In this document: positions 8,730 through 15,669 of the stretch, one piece after another
How positions within the stretch are numbered: the stretch's first letter is position 1
Layout of the letters: every line of letters starts with the position of its first letter
Assembly (NCBI GenBank): GCA_964565715.1
Contig: CAZMGG010000051.1
Span: 1 to 34,839 of the forward strand
Origin: CAZMGG01 sp964565715
GTDB taxonomy: Bacteria; Planctomycetota; UBA1135; UBA2386
Direction of reading: 5' to 3'
Length of the DNA stretch: 34,839 bases
The notes under the pieces: generated by a model
Databases searched by the model: none
Told to the model about the DNA's origin: nothing
Seen by the model: only the letters and a program-made list of their open reading frames with translations
Program-made: the position numbers and the translations under genes

Positions 8730-8769
8730 CGCGCCGCCGGCAGCGCCCGCCGGCGACCACGTGCCCACC

Positions 8770-8988
8770 ATGAGCGACCCGAACACGCCTTCCCAGGCCG
8801 AGAACGACGACTTCCTCGCCCAGGCGAGCCATGCCAAGGAACGCGGCCTGCTGGCCGAGTTCGTCGCCTTCCTCGCCGAGAACAAGCTCTGGTGGATGGC
8901 GCCGATCCTGATCGTGCTGGGCCTGGTCGGCGTGCTGTTCGCGCTCGGTGCCACCGGCGCCATGCCGTTCCTCTACACGCTCTGGTAG
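8770..8988 (+). CDS. Small DUF5989-type membrane protein
   Basis: This 72-residue protein has a charged, polar N-terminus, a conserved-looking amphipathic phrase (ERGLLAEFVAFLAENKLWW), one membrane helix at about 41-61 and a short tail ending PFLYTLW. This pattern is that of DUF5989 proteins, which I know from carbamoyltransferase-SxtJ gene sets; no function is established. A GTG at 8761 in the same frame is a possible earlier start, but the ATG at 8770 gives the usual length. It is the last gene of the carbamoyltransferase unit. It may act as a small partner subunit of the SxtJ-like protein, which is inference from constant neighbourhood only. Confidence 0.75.
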   Translation: MSDPNTPSQAENDDFLAQASHAKERGLLAEFVAFLAENKLWWMAPILIVLGLVGVLFALGATGAMPFLYTLW

Positions 8989-9100
8989 TCGGCGGGTCCC
9001 GCCGGCCCCGGCGCCTGTTGCGTTCCTGGACGATCCGGTCAAGCCGCCCTGCCGGCGGCTCGATATCCGGCGCAGCCAACCAACAGGAAGAAGCTGCGCC

Positions 9101-9976
9101 ATGCGGGACCACGGACTCGACACCTACCTCGCCGACATCAACGAGGTGCCCCTCCTCACCGCCGAGGAGGAGATCAAGCTCGCCCACCGGATCCAGGGCG
9201 GCGACATGGCGGCTCGCGAGCACATGATCCGGGCCAACCTGCGCCTCGTGGTGTCGATCGCCAAGAACTACATGAACCGCGGGCTGCCGTTCATGGACCT
9301 GATCGAGGAGGGCAACATCGGTCTGATGAAGGCCGTCGAGAAGTTCGATCCGGCGGCCGGCTGCCGCTTCTCGACCTACGCCACCTGGTGGATCAAGCAG
9401 GGCATCCGTCGCAGCCTGGTCAACTCGGTGAAGACCGTCCGCGTGCCGAGCTACATGTCGGAGATCGTGTCGCGCTGGAAGGCCACCGCGATGGAGCTGA
9501 ACTACCGGCTGGGCCGGCAGCCGACCAGCGCCGAGATCGCCGAGGAGCTCGGCCTGCCGGAGCACAACTGGAACGTGGTGCGCGAGACGGTGATGACCAA
9601 CTCGCAGCCGGTGCACTCGATGAACGAGGACGGCAGCTCGGCCTTCGCCGACCTGCTGGCCGACGAACGGACGCCGTCGCCGGAGGACGAGATCTTCACG
9701 TCGCTGGAGCTGGCCCGCATGCAGCAGATCCTCGACCTGATCGACGTCCGCGAGGCCCGCATCCTGCGGCTGCGCTACGGCCTCGAGGACGGCGAGCCGA
9801 TGACCCTGAAGGCGATCGGCAAGAAGTTCGGCCTGACCCGGGAACGCGTGCGGCAGATGGAGCAGCAGGGGCTGCAGAAGATCTACTCGATCATGTCGCG
9901 GGAGTTCGGCGAGGAGCGGCCGGAGCAGCCGGTGCGGCGCCGCAGCCGGGCCCGCCGCCGGGCCGCCCACGGCTAG
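9101..9976 (+). CDS. RNA polymerase sigma-70 family factor (group 2-like)
   Basis: The 291-residue protein contains regions 1.2 (DTYLADINEVPLLTAEEE), 2.1-2.4 (from ANLRLVVSIAKNY through FSTYATWWIKQGIRRSL), 3 and 4 (ending LTRERVRQMEQQGLQKI, the region 4.2 helix-turn-helix). It lacks region 1.1, has only a short arginine-rich tail after region 4.2, and is much shorter than a housekeeping RpoD. In region 2.4 the residue equivalent to E. coli RpoD Thr440 is Arg (KQGIRR against RQAITR), while the preceding Gln is kept; that argues for an alternative RpoS-like factor rather than the primary one. The ATG at 9101 follows AGGAAGAAG. The DUF5989-type gene ends 112 bases upstream, so it is probably transcribed on its own, though I found no convincing promoter. 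Which genes it controls cannot be read from this window. Confidence 0.9.
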   Translation: MRDHGLDTYLADINEVPLLTAEEEIKLAHRIQGGDMAAREHMIRANLRLVVSIAKNYMNRGLPFMDLIEEGNIGLMKAVEKFDPAAGCRFSTYATWWIKQGIRRSLVNSVKTVRVPSYMSEIVSRWKATAMELNYRLGRQPTSAEIAEELGLPEHNWNVVRETVMTNSQPVHSMNEDGSSAFADLLADERTPSPEDEIFTSLELARMQQILDLIDVREARILRLRYGLEDGEPMTLKAIGKKFGLTRERVRQMEQQGLQKIYSIMSREFGEERPEQPVRRRSRARRRAAHG

Positions 9977-10022
9977 GGCCCTTCTGCGGCAGCACCTGGG
10001 GCCGTAGCCTGCGCGGCCCCGC

Positions 10023-11207
10023 ATGCCCGTTCCCGCCGCCGCCAGCCCCCCCACCACGACCGCCGCCATCGGCGCCGGCACGTCGCTCTACGTGCACGTG
10101 CCGTTCTGCGTCGTGAAGTGCGGCTACTGCGACTTCAACTCCTACGTGGCGCGGGATCCGTCGGTGTTCGACCGCTTCCTCGACGCCCTGGCGGCGGAGT
10201 TCCACCAGGCGCAGCTGCCGGAGCCGCCGGTGTCGGTCTTCATCGGCGGCGGCACCCCCACCCACCTGGATCCGCCGCGGCTGCGGCGGCTGCTGGCCAT
10301 CCTCGCCGAGCGCGTCGACCTGCACGGATGCGCCGAGGTGACCATGGAGGCCAATCCGGAGAGCGTCACCGCCGAGAAGGCGGCGATCGCCCGGGCCGCC
10401 GGCGTGCGTCGGATGAGCATGGGCGTGCAGAGCTTCCAGCCGCACCTGCTGCGCTTCCTGGACCGCGCCCACACCGCCGAGCGGGCCGAGGCGGCGTTCG
10501 CCGAGCTGCGCGGTGCAGGCGTCGACAACCTCAGCATCGACCTGATCTTCGGCGTGCCGGGGCAGACGCCGGCCGAATGGGCCCAGGACCTGCAGCGGGC
10601 GCTGGCGCTGCGCCCCGACCACCTGTCCGCCTACAACCTGACCTTCGAGCCGGGCACCGCCCTGCACCACGCCTGGCAGCAGGGCCGGGTCGAGCCGAAC
10701 GACGAGGAGGCCGACCGGGCGATGTTCGAGCACACCCGGGCGGTGATGGCCGGTGCCGGCTTCGACGCCTACGAGATCAGCAACTTCGCCGGTCGCGGCG
10801 GCCCGTGCCGCCACAACGACCACTACTGGCTGCAGGGCGACTACGTCGGCGTCGGCCCGGGCGCGTGTTCGCACCGCCAGGGCGTGCGGACCACCAACCT
10901 CAAGCCCGTGGAGGCCTGGGCCGCGGCGGCGCTGGCCGGGGTGCCGGCCGCCGCCAGCGCCGAGACCCTGACGGGGCGGCAGCGGCTCGGCGAGGCGTTC
11001 TGGCTCGGTCTGCGGCGGCGCGACGGCGTCGATCTCGCGGCGATCGAACGCCGGCTGCGGGTGCCCGTCCGCGACTGGGCCGGCGCCGAGATCGACCGGC
11101 AGGCCACCGCCGGGCTGCTGCAGCGCGACGGCGACCGCGTGCGCCTCAGCCCGGCGGGCCTGCTGCTGGCGGACCGCGTCGGCGGGGCGTTCCTGGCCGC
11201 GGGCTGA
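10023..11207 (+). CDS. hemW: Radical SAM heme chaperone HemW
   Basis: HemW is a radical SAM protein related to oxygen-independent coproporphyrinogen III oxidase that binds heme and helps deliver it to respiratory enzymes. The 394-residue protein has the family N-terminus (SLYVHVPFCVVKCGYCDF) with the CxxxCxxC cluster at Cys29, Cys33 and Cys36, a GGGTPT motif, MGVQSF, SIDLIFGVPGQT, and the HemW-type stretch YEISNFA followed by CRHNDHYW, then a C-terminal winged-helix domain. HemN proper has a longer N-terminal region and an extra cysteine (CxxxCxxCxC), absent here, where Phe follows Cys36 by one residue. It begins 46 bases after the sigma factor gene and converges on the phosphoesterase gene with a 4-base gap. 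A heme-delivery role would suit the cytochrome-rich complex III operon in the same window. Confidence 0.9.
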   Translation: MPVPAAASPPTTTAAIGAGTSLYVHVPFCVVKCGYCDFNSYVARDPSVFDRFLDALAAEFHQAQLPEPPVSVFIGGGTPTHLDPPRLRRLLAILAERVDLHGCAEVTMEANPESVTAEKAAIARAAGVRRMSMGVQSFQPHLLRFLDRAHTAERAEAAFAELRGAGVDNLSIDLIFGVPGQTPAEWAQDLQRALALRPDHLSAYNLTFEPGTALHHAWQQGRVEPNDEEADRAMFEHTRAVMAGAGFDAYEISNFAGRGGPCRHNDHYWLQGDYVGVGPGACSHRQGVRTTNLKPVEAWAAAALAGVPAAASAETLTGRQRLGEAFWLGLRRRDGVDLAAIERRLRVPVRDWAGAEIDRQATAGLLQRDGDRVRLSPAGLLLADRVGGAFLAAG

Positions 11208-11211
11208 GGGC

Positions 11212-11952
11212 TCAGACGCCGAGGGCCAGGCGGTTGGCCAGCATCTCCGGCAGACCCGCCCGGCGGATCTTCCGCTGCACGCCGGCGATGTTGTAGGCCA
11301 CCCGGCGGATGCAGGCGGTGCGGGCCTCGGTGTCGACCACCGCGTAGGCGGCGCGCGGGTCCTCGTCGCGCGGCTGGCCGACGCTGCCGACGTTGACCAG
11401 CACGCGCCGGTAGCCGCGCACGTCGGCCTCGGCCTCGGACTGGTAGAGCACGTCGAGGTCGCGGCTGCCGTCGTCGCGCTGCATGTAGATCGCCGGCACG
11501 TGCGAGTGGCCGACGAAGCAGAACAGCGTCTCCTGCCTGGCGATGCTGTCCATCGCCTCGACGGGGCTGATGACGTAGCCGAACTGCTCGGGCAGGTGCA
11601 GCGTGCCGTGGACCACGGTGTAGGTCTCGCGCCGCACCACGAGAGGCAGGTTGCGCAGCCAGTCGAGGTCCTGCGGGCGCACGTTCTCGCGGGTCCACTC
11701 GATGGCGGCGCGCGCAAAGTTGTTGAAGTAGGTGGTGTCGAGCAGGCCCACCACCGCGGCGTCGTGGTTGCCCATGCAGACGACGCAGTCGAGGTCGCGG
11801 ACGAGATCGATGCAGGCCGACGGCTCCGGGCCGTAGCCGACCACGTCCCCCACCTGCACCCACTGCTCCACGCCCTCCCGGCGCATGGCCCCCACCACGG
11901 CGGTGAGCGCCTCCATGTTGCTGTGAACGTCGCCCAGGATGCCGATGCGCAT
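11212..11952 (-). CDS. Calcineurin-like metallophosphoesterase
   Basis: The 246-residue cytoplasmic protein shows the complete two-metal phosphoesterase motif series: GDVHSN (Asp8, His10), GDVVGYGPEP, MGNHD, VHGT and GHSH. Length and motif layout fit the YfcE/MJ0936-type group of small bacterial phosphodiesterases; the natural substrate of such proteins is usually unknown and nothing here settles it. The ATG at 11952 yields the family start MRIGILGDVHSN. It lies 22 bases after the membrane protein gene upstream, so the two may be one transcript, and it ends against hemW in a convergent arrangement. Confidence 0.87.
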   Translation of the reverse strand: MRIGILGDVHSNMEALTAVVGAMRREGVEQWVQVGDVVGYGPEPSACIDLVRDLDCVVCMGNHDAAVVGLLDTTYFNNFARAAIEWTRENVRPQDLDWLRNLPLVVRRETYTVVHGTLHLPEQFGYVISPVEAMDSIARQETLFCFVGHSHVPAIYMQRDDGSRDLDVLYQSEAEADVRGYRRVLVNVGSVGQPRDEDPRAAYAVVDTEARTACIRRVAYNIAGVQRKIRRAGLPEMLANRLALGV

Positions 11953-11974
11953 GCGGAGACTCCGGGTAGCCGGC

Positions 11975-12598
11975 TCAGCGGCGCGCGCGCACCAGGAACG
12001 TGGCGGCGAGGATACTGCCGAGGGTGGACATCACCGAGGCGATCAGGACCGAGGTCGAGGGAAGGGTGTCGAGGGAGGCTGGCGCCAGGCCCGAGACCGC
12101 GGCAGCGGCACCAAGCCAGAGGACGGCGGTTACGGATGGCGAGGCGCCAACATTGGCGATGGCCTGGGCGAGAAACGCCATCGGCAGGGCGGCCGCCACC
12201 CAGTGGGCTGCCCACGGCAGCAGGCGGGCACCCGTGCCCCAGTCGCCGCCCACGGCACCCAGGATGAGAACGCAAGATGCTGTAAACAAACAAGTTACAG
12301 TCATATATGCGAGAAGTCCGACGCCACCGGATAAGACGGCGACGAGCGGCGCACGAGCCGAAACAGACCAGCCATGGCCGGTCCGGCCGAGACACCAGGC
12401 CAGTCCGAGCAAGGGCAGCAGCAGCCAGAGGATGGCCAGGGCTCCCCCCCACAACAGCTCGATGCCGTAGGACCGCAGGAAGCGAGGCTCCTGCAGCCAG
12501 GCCGCGCCAGTACCGAGCAGGCAGGCGAGGAGAGCCCACGGGCCCAGCGCGCGGGCCGTCGCCCGGGCTTCCAGCGCGCATGCGGCGGCAAGGGCCAT
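11975..12598 (-). CDS. Uncharacterised multi-pass membrane protein
   Basis: I do not recognise this 207-residue protein. It has about six hydrophobic segments (around residues 19-35, 50-70, 80-110, 125-145, 155-175 and 185-203) and ends with basic RARR. It has no enzymatic motif that I can see. Part of the gene (about 12270-12310) is conspicuously AT-rich compared with every neighbour and includes an inverted repeat CTGTAA-N9-TTACAG (12280-12300), and its codon choice is less GC-biased than that of nearby genes, which may point to faster evolution or acquisition. It is divergent from parA with 96 bases between starts and lies 22 bases before the phosphoesterase gene on the same strand. A permease-like role is possible but unsupported. 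Confidence 0.6.
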   Translation of the reverse strand: MALAAACALEARATARALGPWALLACLLGTGAAWLQEPRFLRSYGIELLWGGALAILWLLLPLLGLAWCLGRTGHGWSVSARAPLVAVLSGGVGLLAYMTVTCLFTASCVLILGAVGGDWGTGARLLPWAAHWVAAALPMAFLAQAIANVGASPSVTAVLWLGAAAAVSGLAPASLDTLPSTSVLIASVMSTLGSILAATFLVRARR

Positions 12599-12694
12599 GA
12601 GGCGACTCTTTCGCAGAAACGGTCGAGCGGGTAAAGCAGAACTTGCGCGACGGGACGGTCACCCGCCGCGCGGTTTCCCCTGGGAGGTCTGCCA

Positions 12695-13423
12695 GTGCGG
12701 TCGGTGGCGTTCGCCAATCAGAAGGGCGGAGTCGGCAAGACGACGACGGCGGTGCACATGGCGCACGGCCTCAGCCTGGCCGGCGCCAAGGTCGCCCTGT
12801 TCGACCTCGACCCGCAGGGCAATGCCACGGTGGCGCTGCAGGGCCTGGACCACGCGGGACCGCTGCTGGCCGCCGACGGCCCGCTGTCCCTGCTGCGCCC
12901 CGTCCAGCCGCGCCTCTGGATGCTGGGTTCGCCGGGCGCCGACCGGACGATCGACCGGGCCGCCAAGGTCGACGTGAGCGGCCTGCTGGGGCTGAGCGAG
13001 CAGCTGGCGACCGCTGGCGTGGACTGGCTGATCGTCGATTGTCCGCCCCGCATGGACGACTGGGGCTGGGCTGGTCTCGAGCTGTGCCGGCAGGTCCTGA
13101 TCCCGGTGCAGGCCGAGTTCTTCGCCATGCATGGCCTGTCGCAGATGCTGGCCACCCTGGAAGAGGCGCAGAAGGCCTTTCCCGGGCGAGCCGAGCTGCT
13201 GGGGGTGCTGGCCACCCTGCTGGACTTCCGCGAGGGGGTCGCTCGCGAGGTCCTGCAGGACCTCCGCCGCAACCTGGGCCCAAGGGTCCTTGGCACCGTC
13301 ATCTTCCGGGACGCGCAGTTTGTCGAAGCTGCGAGCCACGGAAAGACCCTGTTCACCTACAATCCGTCCGCCAAAGGTGCTCTCTGCTACGGGGAGCTGG
13401 TTAGGGAGGTTCTCCATGGTTGA
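12695..13423 (+). CDS. parA: Chromosome partitioning ATPase ParA (Soj)
   Basis: ParA is a Walker-type ATPase that moves ParB-parS complexes during chromosome segregation. The 242-residue protein has the deviant Walker A motif KGGVGKTT at residues 10-17, the A' motif FDLDPQGN and a Walker B-like IVDCPP. It lacks the N-terminal DNA-binding extension of plasmid type Ia ParA proteins, matching the chromosomal Soj group. I used the GTG at 12695, which follows GGGAGGT at a 6-base distance and gives the family start MRSVAFANQKGG. Its last eight bases overlap the start of parB. The region 12599-12694 is shared with the divergent membrane protein gene; only a poor promoter candidate (TTTCGC-17-TAAAGC from 12609) is visible there. 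Confidence 0.92.
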   Translation: MRSVAFANQKGGVGKTTTAVHMAHGLSLAGAKVALFDLDPQGNATVALQGLDHAGPLLAADGPLSLLRPVQPRLWMLGSPGADRTIDRAAKVDVSGLLGLSEQLATAGVDWLIVDCPPRMDDWGWAGLELCRQVLIPVQAEFFAMHGLSQMLATLEEAQKAFPGRAELLGVLATLLDFREGVAREVLQDLRRNLGPRVLGTVIFRDAQFVEAASHGKTLFTYNPSAKGALCYGELVREVLHG

Positions 13424-14336
13424 TCGCAAGTTGGGTAGAGGCTTGGACTTCTTCTTGTCAGGCAGCCGCAGCACGACTCCCGCGCCGGCCGGGGCCGCCG
13501 CCGCACCGGCAGCGACCGGGGGGACCCCGGCGGGGGACCAGACCCTGATGCTGGACGTGTCGCAGCTCACGCCCAATCCCTACCAGCCGCGGGCCGAGAT
13601 CGACCCCGCCGAGCTGGAGTCGCTGGCTGCCTCCATCAAGGCTTCGGGCATCCTGCAGCCCATCCTGGCCCGCCGGGTGGGGGAGCGGTTCCAGATCGTC
13701 GCCGGCGAACGTCGGTGGCGGGCAGCCACGCAGGCAGGCCTGGTCAAGGTGCCGGTCTGGGTGAAGTCCATCACCGACGAGGAGTCGGCGGTCTTCGGCC
13801 TGGTCGAGAACCTGCAGCGGGAGGACCTCAATGCGATCGAGAAGGCCACCGCGATGCGCAGCCTGCTCGAGAAGCTCAAGTGCAGCCAGGAGGACCTGGG
13901 CAAGCGGGTAGGGCTGGACCGGTCCTCGGTAGCCAACCTGATCCGCCTGCTGGACCTGCCGGAGCCGGTGCAGGCCCATGTTTCACGTGGAACACTGTCC
14001 ATGGGGCACGCTCGAGCCCTGCTGGCCCTGCCAGACGCCGAGACCCGGGTGAAGGTCGCCGAGGATGCGATCCGCCGCGGGCTGTCGGTGCGCCAGGTGG
14101 AGGAGCTGGTGCGAGAGGTGACCGCCCCTCCCGCGGGCAAGCCCCAGGGTGCTGCCGCCGGCGAGAAGAACCGGAAGGGTCGTCCGGTCTGGCTGAACGA
14201 GCTGGAGGAGACCCTGGTCGAGACGCTCGGGACCCCGGTCTCCATCCGCTACGGCAAGAAGCGGAGCCAGATCGTGATCGAGTGCGCGGGCCGCGAGGAG
14301 TTCGAGCGCCTCTACGAGCGGCTCAAGAACCTCTAG
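13416..14336 (+). CDS. parB: Chromosome partitioning CTPase/DNA-binding protein ParB (Spo0J)
   Basis: ParB binds parS, switches with CTP into a sliding clamp and works with ParA to segregate the origin region. The 306-residue protein begins with the ParA-contact motif LGRGL, then a Pro/Ala-rich linker (about residues 18-45), the NPYQPR stretch, the CTP-binding GERRWRA motif and ENLQREDLNAIEKA, the helix-turn-helix (SQEDLGKRVGLDRSSVANLI), the SMGHARALL segment and a C-terminal dimerisation domain rich in charged residues. The ATG at 13416 overlaps the parA stop by eight bases and is preceded by AGGGAGGT. A parS site lies inside the gene and codes for residues of the conserved segment. A strong terminator follows the stop. 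Confidence 0.94.
   Translation: MVDRKLGRGLDFFLSGSRSTTPAPAGAAAAPAATGGTPAGDQTLMLDVSQLTPNPYQPRAEIDPAELESLAASIKASGILQPILARRVGERFQIVAGERRWRAATQAGLVKVPVWVKSITDEESAVFGLVENLQREDLNAIEKATAMRSLLEKLKCSQEDLGKRVGLDRSSVANLIRLLDLPEPVQAHVSRGTLSMGHARALLALPDAETRVKVAEDAIRRGLSVRQVEELVREVTAPPAGKPQGAAAGEKNRKGRPVWLNELEETLVETLGTPVSIRYGKKRSQIVIECAGREEFERLYERLKNL
13979..13994. other. parS centromere site inside parB
   Basis: TGTTTCACGTGGAACA differs by one base from the universal bacterial parS sequence TGTTTCACGTGAAACA and keeps the central CACGTG palindrome; the G at that position also occurs in actinobacterial parS sites. It encodes VSRGT within the conserved ParB segment before SMGHARALL. A parS site within spo0J is known in Bacillus subtilis. 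I saw no second copy in the window. The site implies that the window lies in the origin-proximal part of the chromosome. Confidence 0.88.
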
Positions 14337-14368
14337 CACGAGCGCGCCGGCAAGGGGCGCGAACAAAA

Positions 14369-14407
14369 CGACGCGAGGCAGCGGTGGGGGACCGCTGCCT
14401 CGCGTCG
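14369..14407. terminator. Bidirectional intrinsic terminator between parB and the cyclophilin-like gene
   Basis: A perfect 17-base stem, CGACGCGAGGCAGCGGT (14369-14385) with its complement at 14391-14407, encloses a 5-base G loop. On the plus strand it is followed by CTGTTTT; on the minus strand the preceding ACAAAA reads TTTTGT after the hairpin. It therefore can end transcription from both convergent genes. Confidence 0.88.
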
Positions 14408-14444
14408 CTGTTTTCCGGCGTTCTCTCGCCGATCAGGCCCAGCC

Positions 14445-15644
14445 TCAGAGCTTGGTGATCGACTCGACGGTGATGTTGTCCTGGGGCTTGCCCGAGCCGC
14501 TCTCTTCCTCGCCCTGGGTCGCGAAGCCCGTCTCGGTGATGGTCTTGAGCACGTCCATGCCCTCCACCACGTAGCCGAACACGACCCGGTTGCCATCCAT
14601 GCTGACGTTGTCGTCGGCGCTCACCCAGATCCGGTCGAGGCTCGACTTCTCGCCTTCCATCAGGGCCGAGACCGCGCCGGGGAAGTGGCTCAGGTCCGTG
14701 TGCTCGTAGTCGATCTGGTGCTTGCTGGGCTCCTTGCTCACCCACAGCGAGCGATCGTCACCCTTGGAGGCCTCGAGGCCGAAGTGGAACGAGCGGGCCT
14801 TCTTCTGGGCGAAGAACGCGTTCTGGTTGGTGCCGGGCCGCTGCACCTCGTCGATCCGCATGCCGTCCCAGTGCTTCTGCTCGACCAGCTCGAGGAACTT
14901 CGCGACGTGCTTGGGAGCCTGGTTCACCATCAGGGCGATCGTGAACTCGCCGGCGCTGGTCTTGACCTTGACCTTGGGCGCATCCTCCGGGATCGGCACG
15001 GGCTGGAAGTGCGCCGGGGGCGTGAAGCTGCCCCGGTTGCCGATCTGCTCGCGCAGCCGGCCGACCATGCTCCCCTTCTCGACGGGCTCCAGTTCTGGCT
15101 TCTTGCCGGCAGGCAGCGGTGGCGCGTCGGCCGGTCGCTCGACGGCGGGGCGATACTGGACCGGGAAGCTGGTCTCCACGCAGAGCGAGTGGGTGGGGAA
15201 CTCCCGCTCGAGCTGCGCCAGGGCCTTCTCGGCCATGTCAGCCTCGCCCTTCAGCACCGCCTGCACGGCCCTCGCCCACAGGATCCAGGGCTTCTGGGCC
15301 GCGCTCGCGGACGCGGCGGCCTTCTCCAGCGCCGCCCCATCCATATTTGCGAGTTCCTTCACAAGGCTGCCAGGAAGCGCCTGTTCAGCCATGAATAGGG
15401 GGAACTGCCCCTTGGTGGCGGCGAGGTCGCTGTAGGCCTTGGCCAGGCCGGTCGTCGTCGCGAACGCGGACCACTCCTGGTTGCGTTCGGCGCGGGCAAA
15501 GCTCTGGATGGCGTAGTTGAGGCCCAGGGCGAAGACGATGGCGACGGCGATCGTCACGATCGTGCGCCGGTTCTTCTCCCAGAGGATCTCGAGCGTGTTG
15601 GGGGCCTGCGAGCCCTCGAGTTGCGGGGGGATGGGTGCGGTCAT
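14445..15644 (-). CDS. Membrane-anchored cyclophilin-like protein, active site eroded
   Basis: The 399-residue protein has a cytoplasmic N-terminus (about 27 residues), one membrane helix at about 28-50, an Ala-rich helical region to about 150, and a C-terminal cyclophilin-type domain from about 225. The fold is recognisable from KVKVKTSAGEFTIAL, NQAPKHVAKFLELVEQKHWDGM and NRVVFGYVVEGMDVL. The residues needed for prolyl isomerase activity look lost: the usual FHRV motif with the catalytic Arg is RIDEV, the QGGD stretch reads TNQNAF, and the SQFFI strand reads LDRIWV. I therefore expect an extracytoplasmic binding or chaperone-like protein rather than a working isomerase. The gene converges with parB across a strong terminator and lies 25 bases after the lipoprotein gene on the same strand. 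Confidence 0.78.
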   Translation of the reverse strand: MTAPIPPQLEGSQAPNTLEILWEKNRRTIVTIAVAIVFALGLNYAIQSFARAERNQEWSAFATTTGLAKAYSDLAATKGQFPLFMAEQALPGSLVKELANMDGAALEKAAASASAAQKPWILWARAVQAVLKGEADMAEKALAQLEREFPTHSLCVETSFPVQYRPAVERPADAPPLPAGKKPELEPVEKGSMVGRLREQIGNRGSFTPPAHFQPVPIPEDAPKVKVKTSAGEFTIALMVNQAPKHVAKFLELVEQKHWDGMRIDEVQRPGTNQNAFFAQKKARSFHFGLEASKGDDRSLWVSKEPSKHQIDYEHTDLSHFPGAVSALMEGEKSSLDRIWVSADDNVSMDGNRVVFGYVVEGMDVLKTITETGFATQGEEESGSGKPQDNITVESITKL

Positions 15645-15669
15645 CGGATTGGTCGGGTGCGGGCGCGGC

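Noticed and set aside
8735..8755. CGCCGGC-N7-GCCGGCG hairpin between the SxtJ-like and DUF5989-type genes
   Set aside because: Seven-base stem without T-run inside an apparent operon; expected by chance at this GC content and too weak to call a terminator.
9101..9976. Housekeeping sigma factor RpoD
   Set aside because: No region 1.1, short length and the altered region 2.4 point to an alternative group 2 factor.
12609..12637. TTTCGC-17-TAAAGC as parA promoter
   Set aside because: Matches the consensus poorly in both boxes; noted in the parA entry only.
9891..12662. Open frame of 923 codons on the minus strand
   Set aside because: It overlaps hemW in antisense and the phosphoesterase in another frame, both with full motif sets; its own product is compositionally random.
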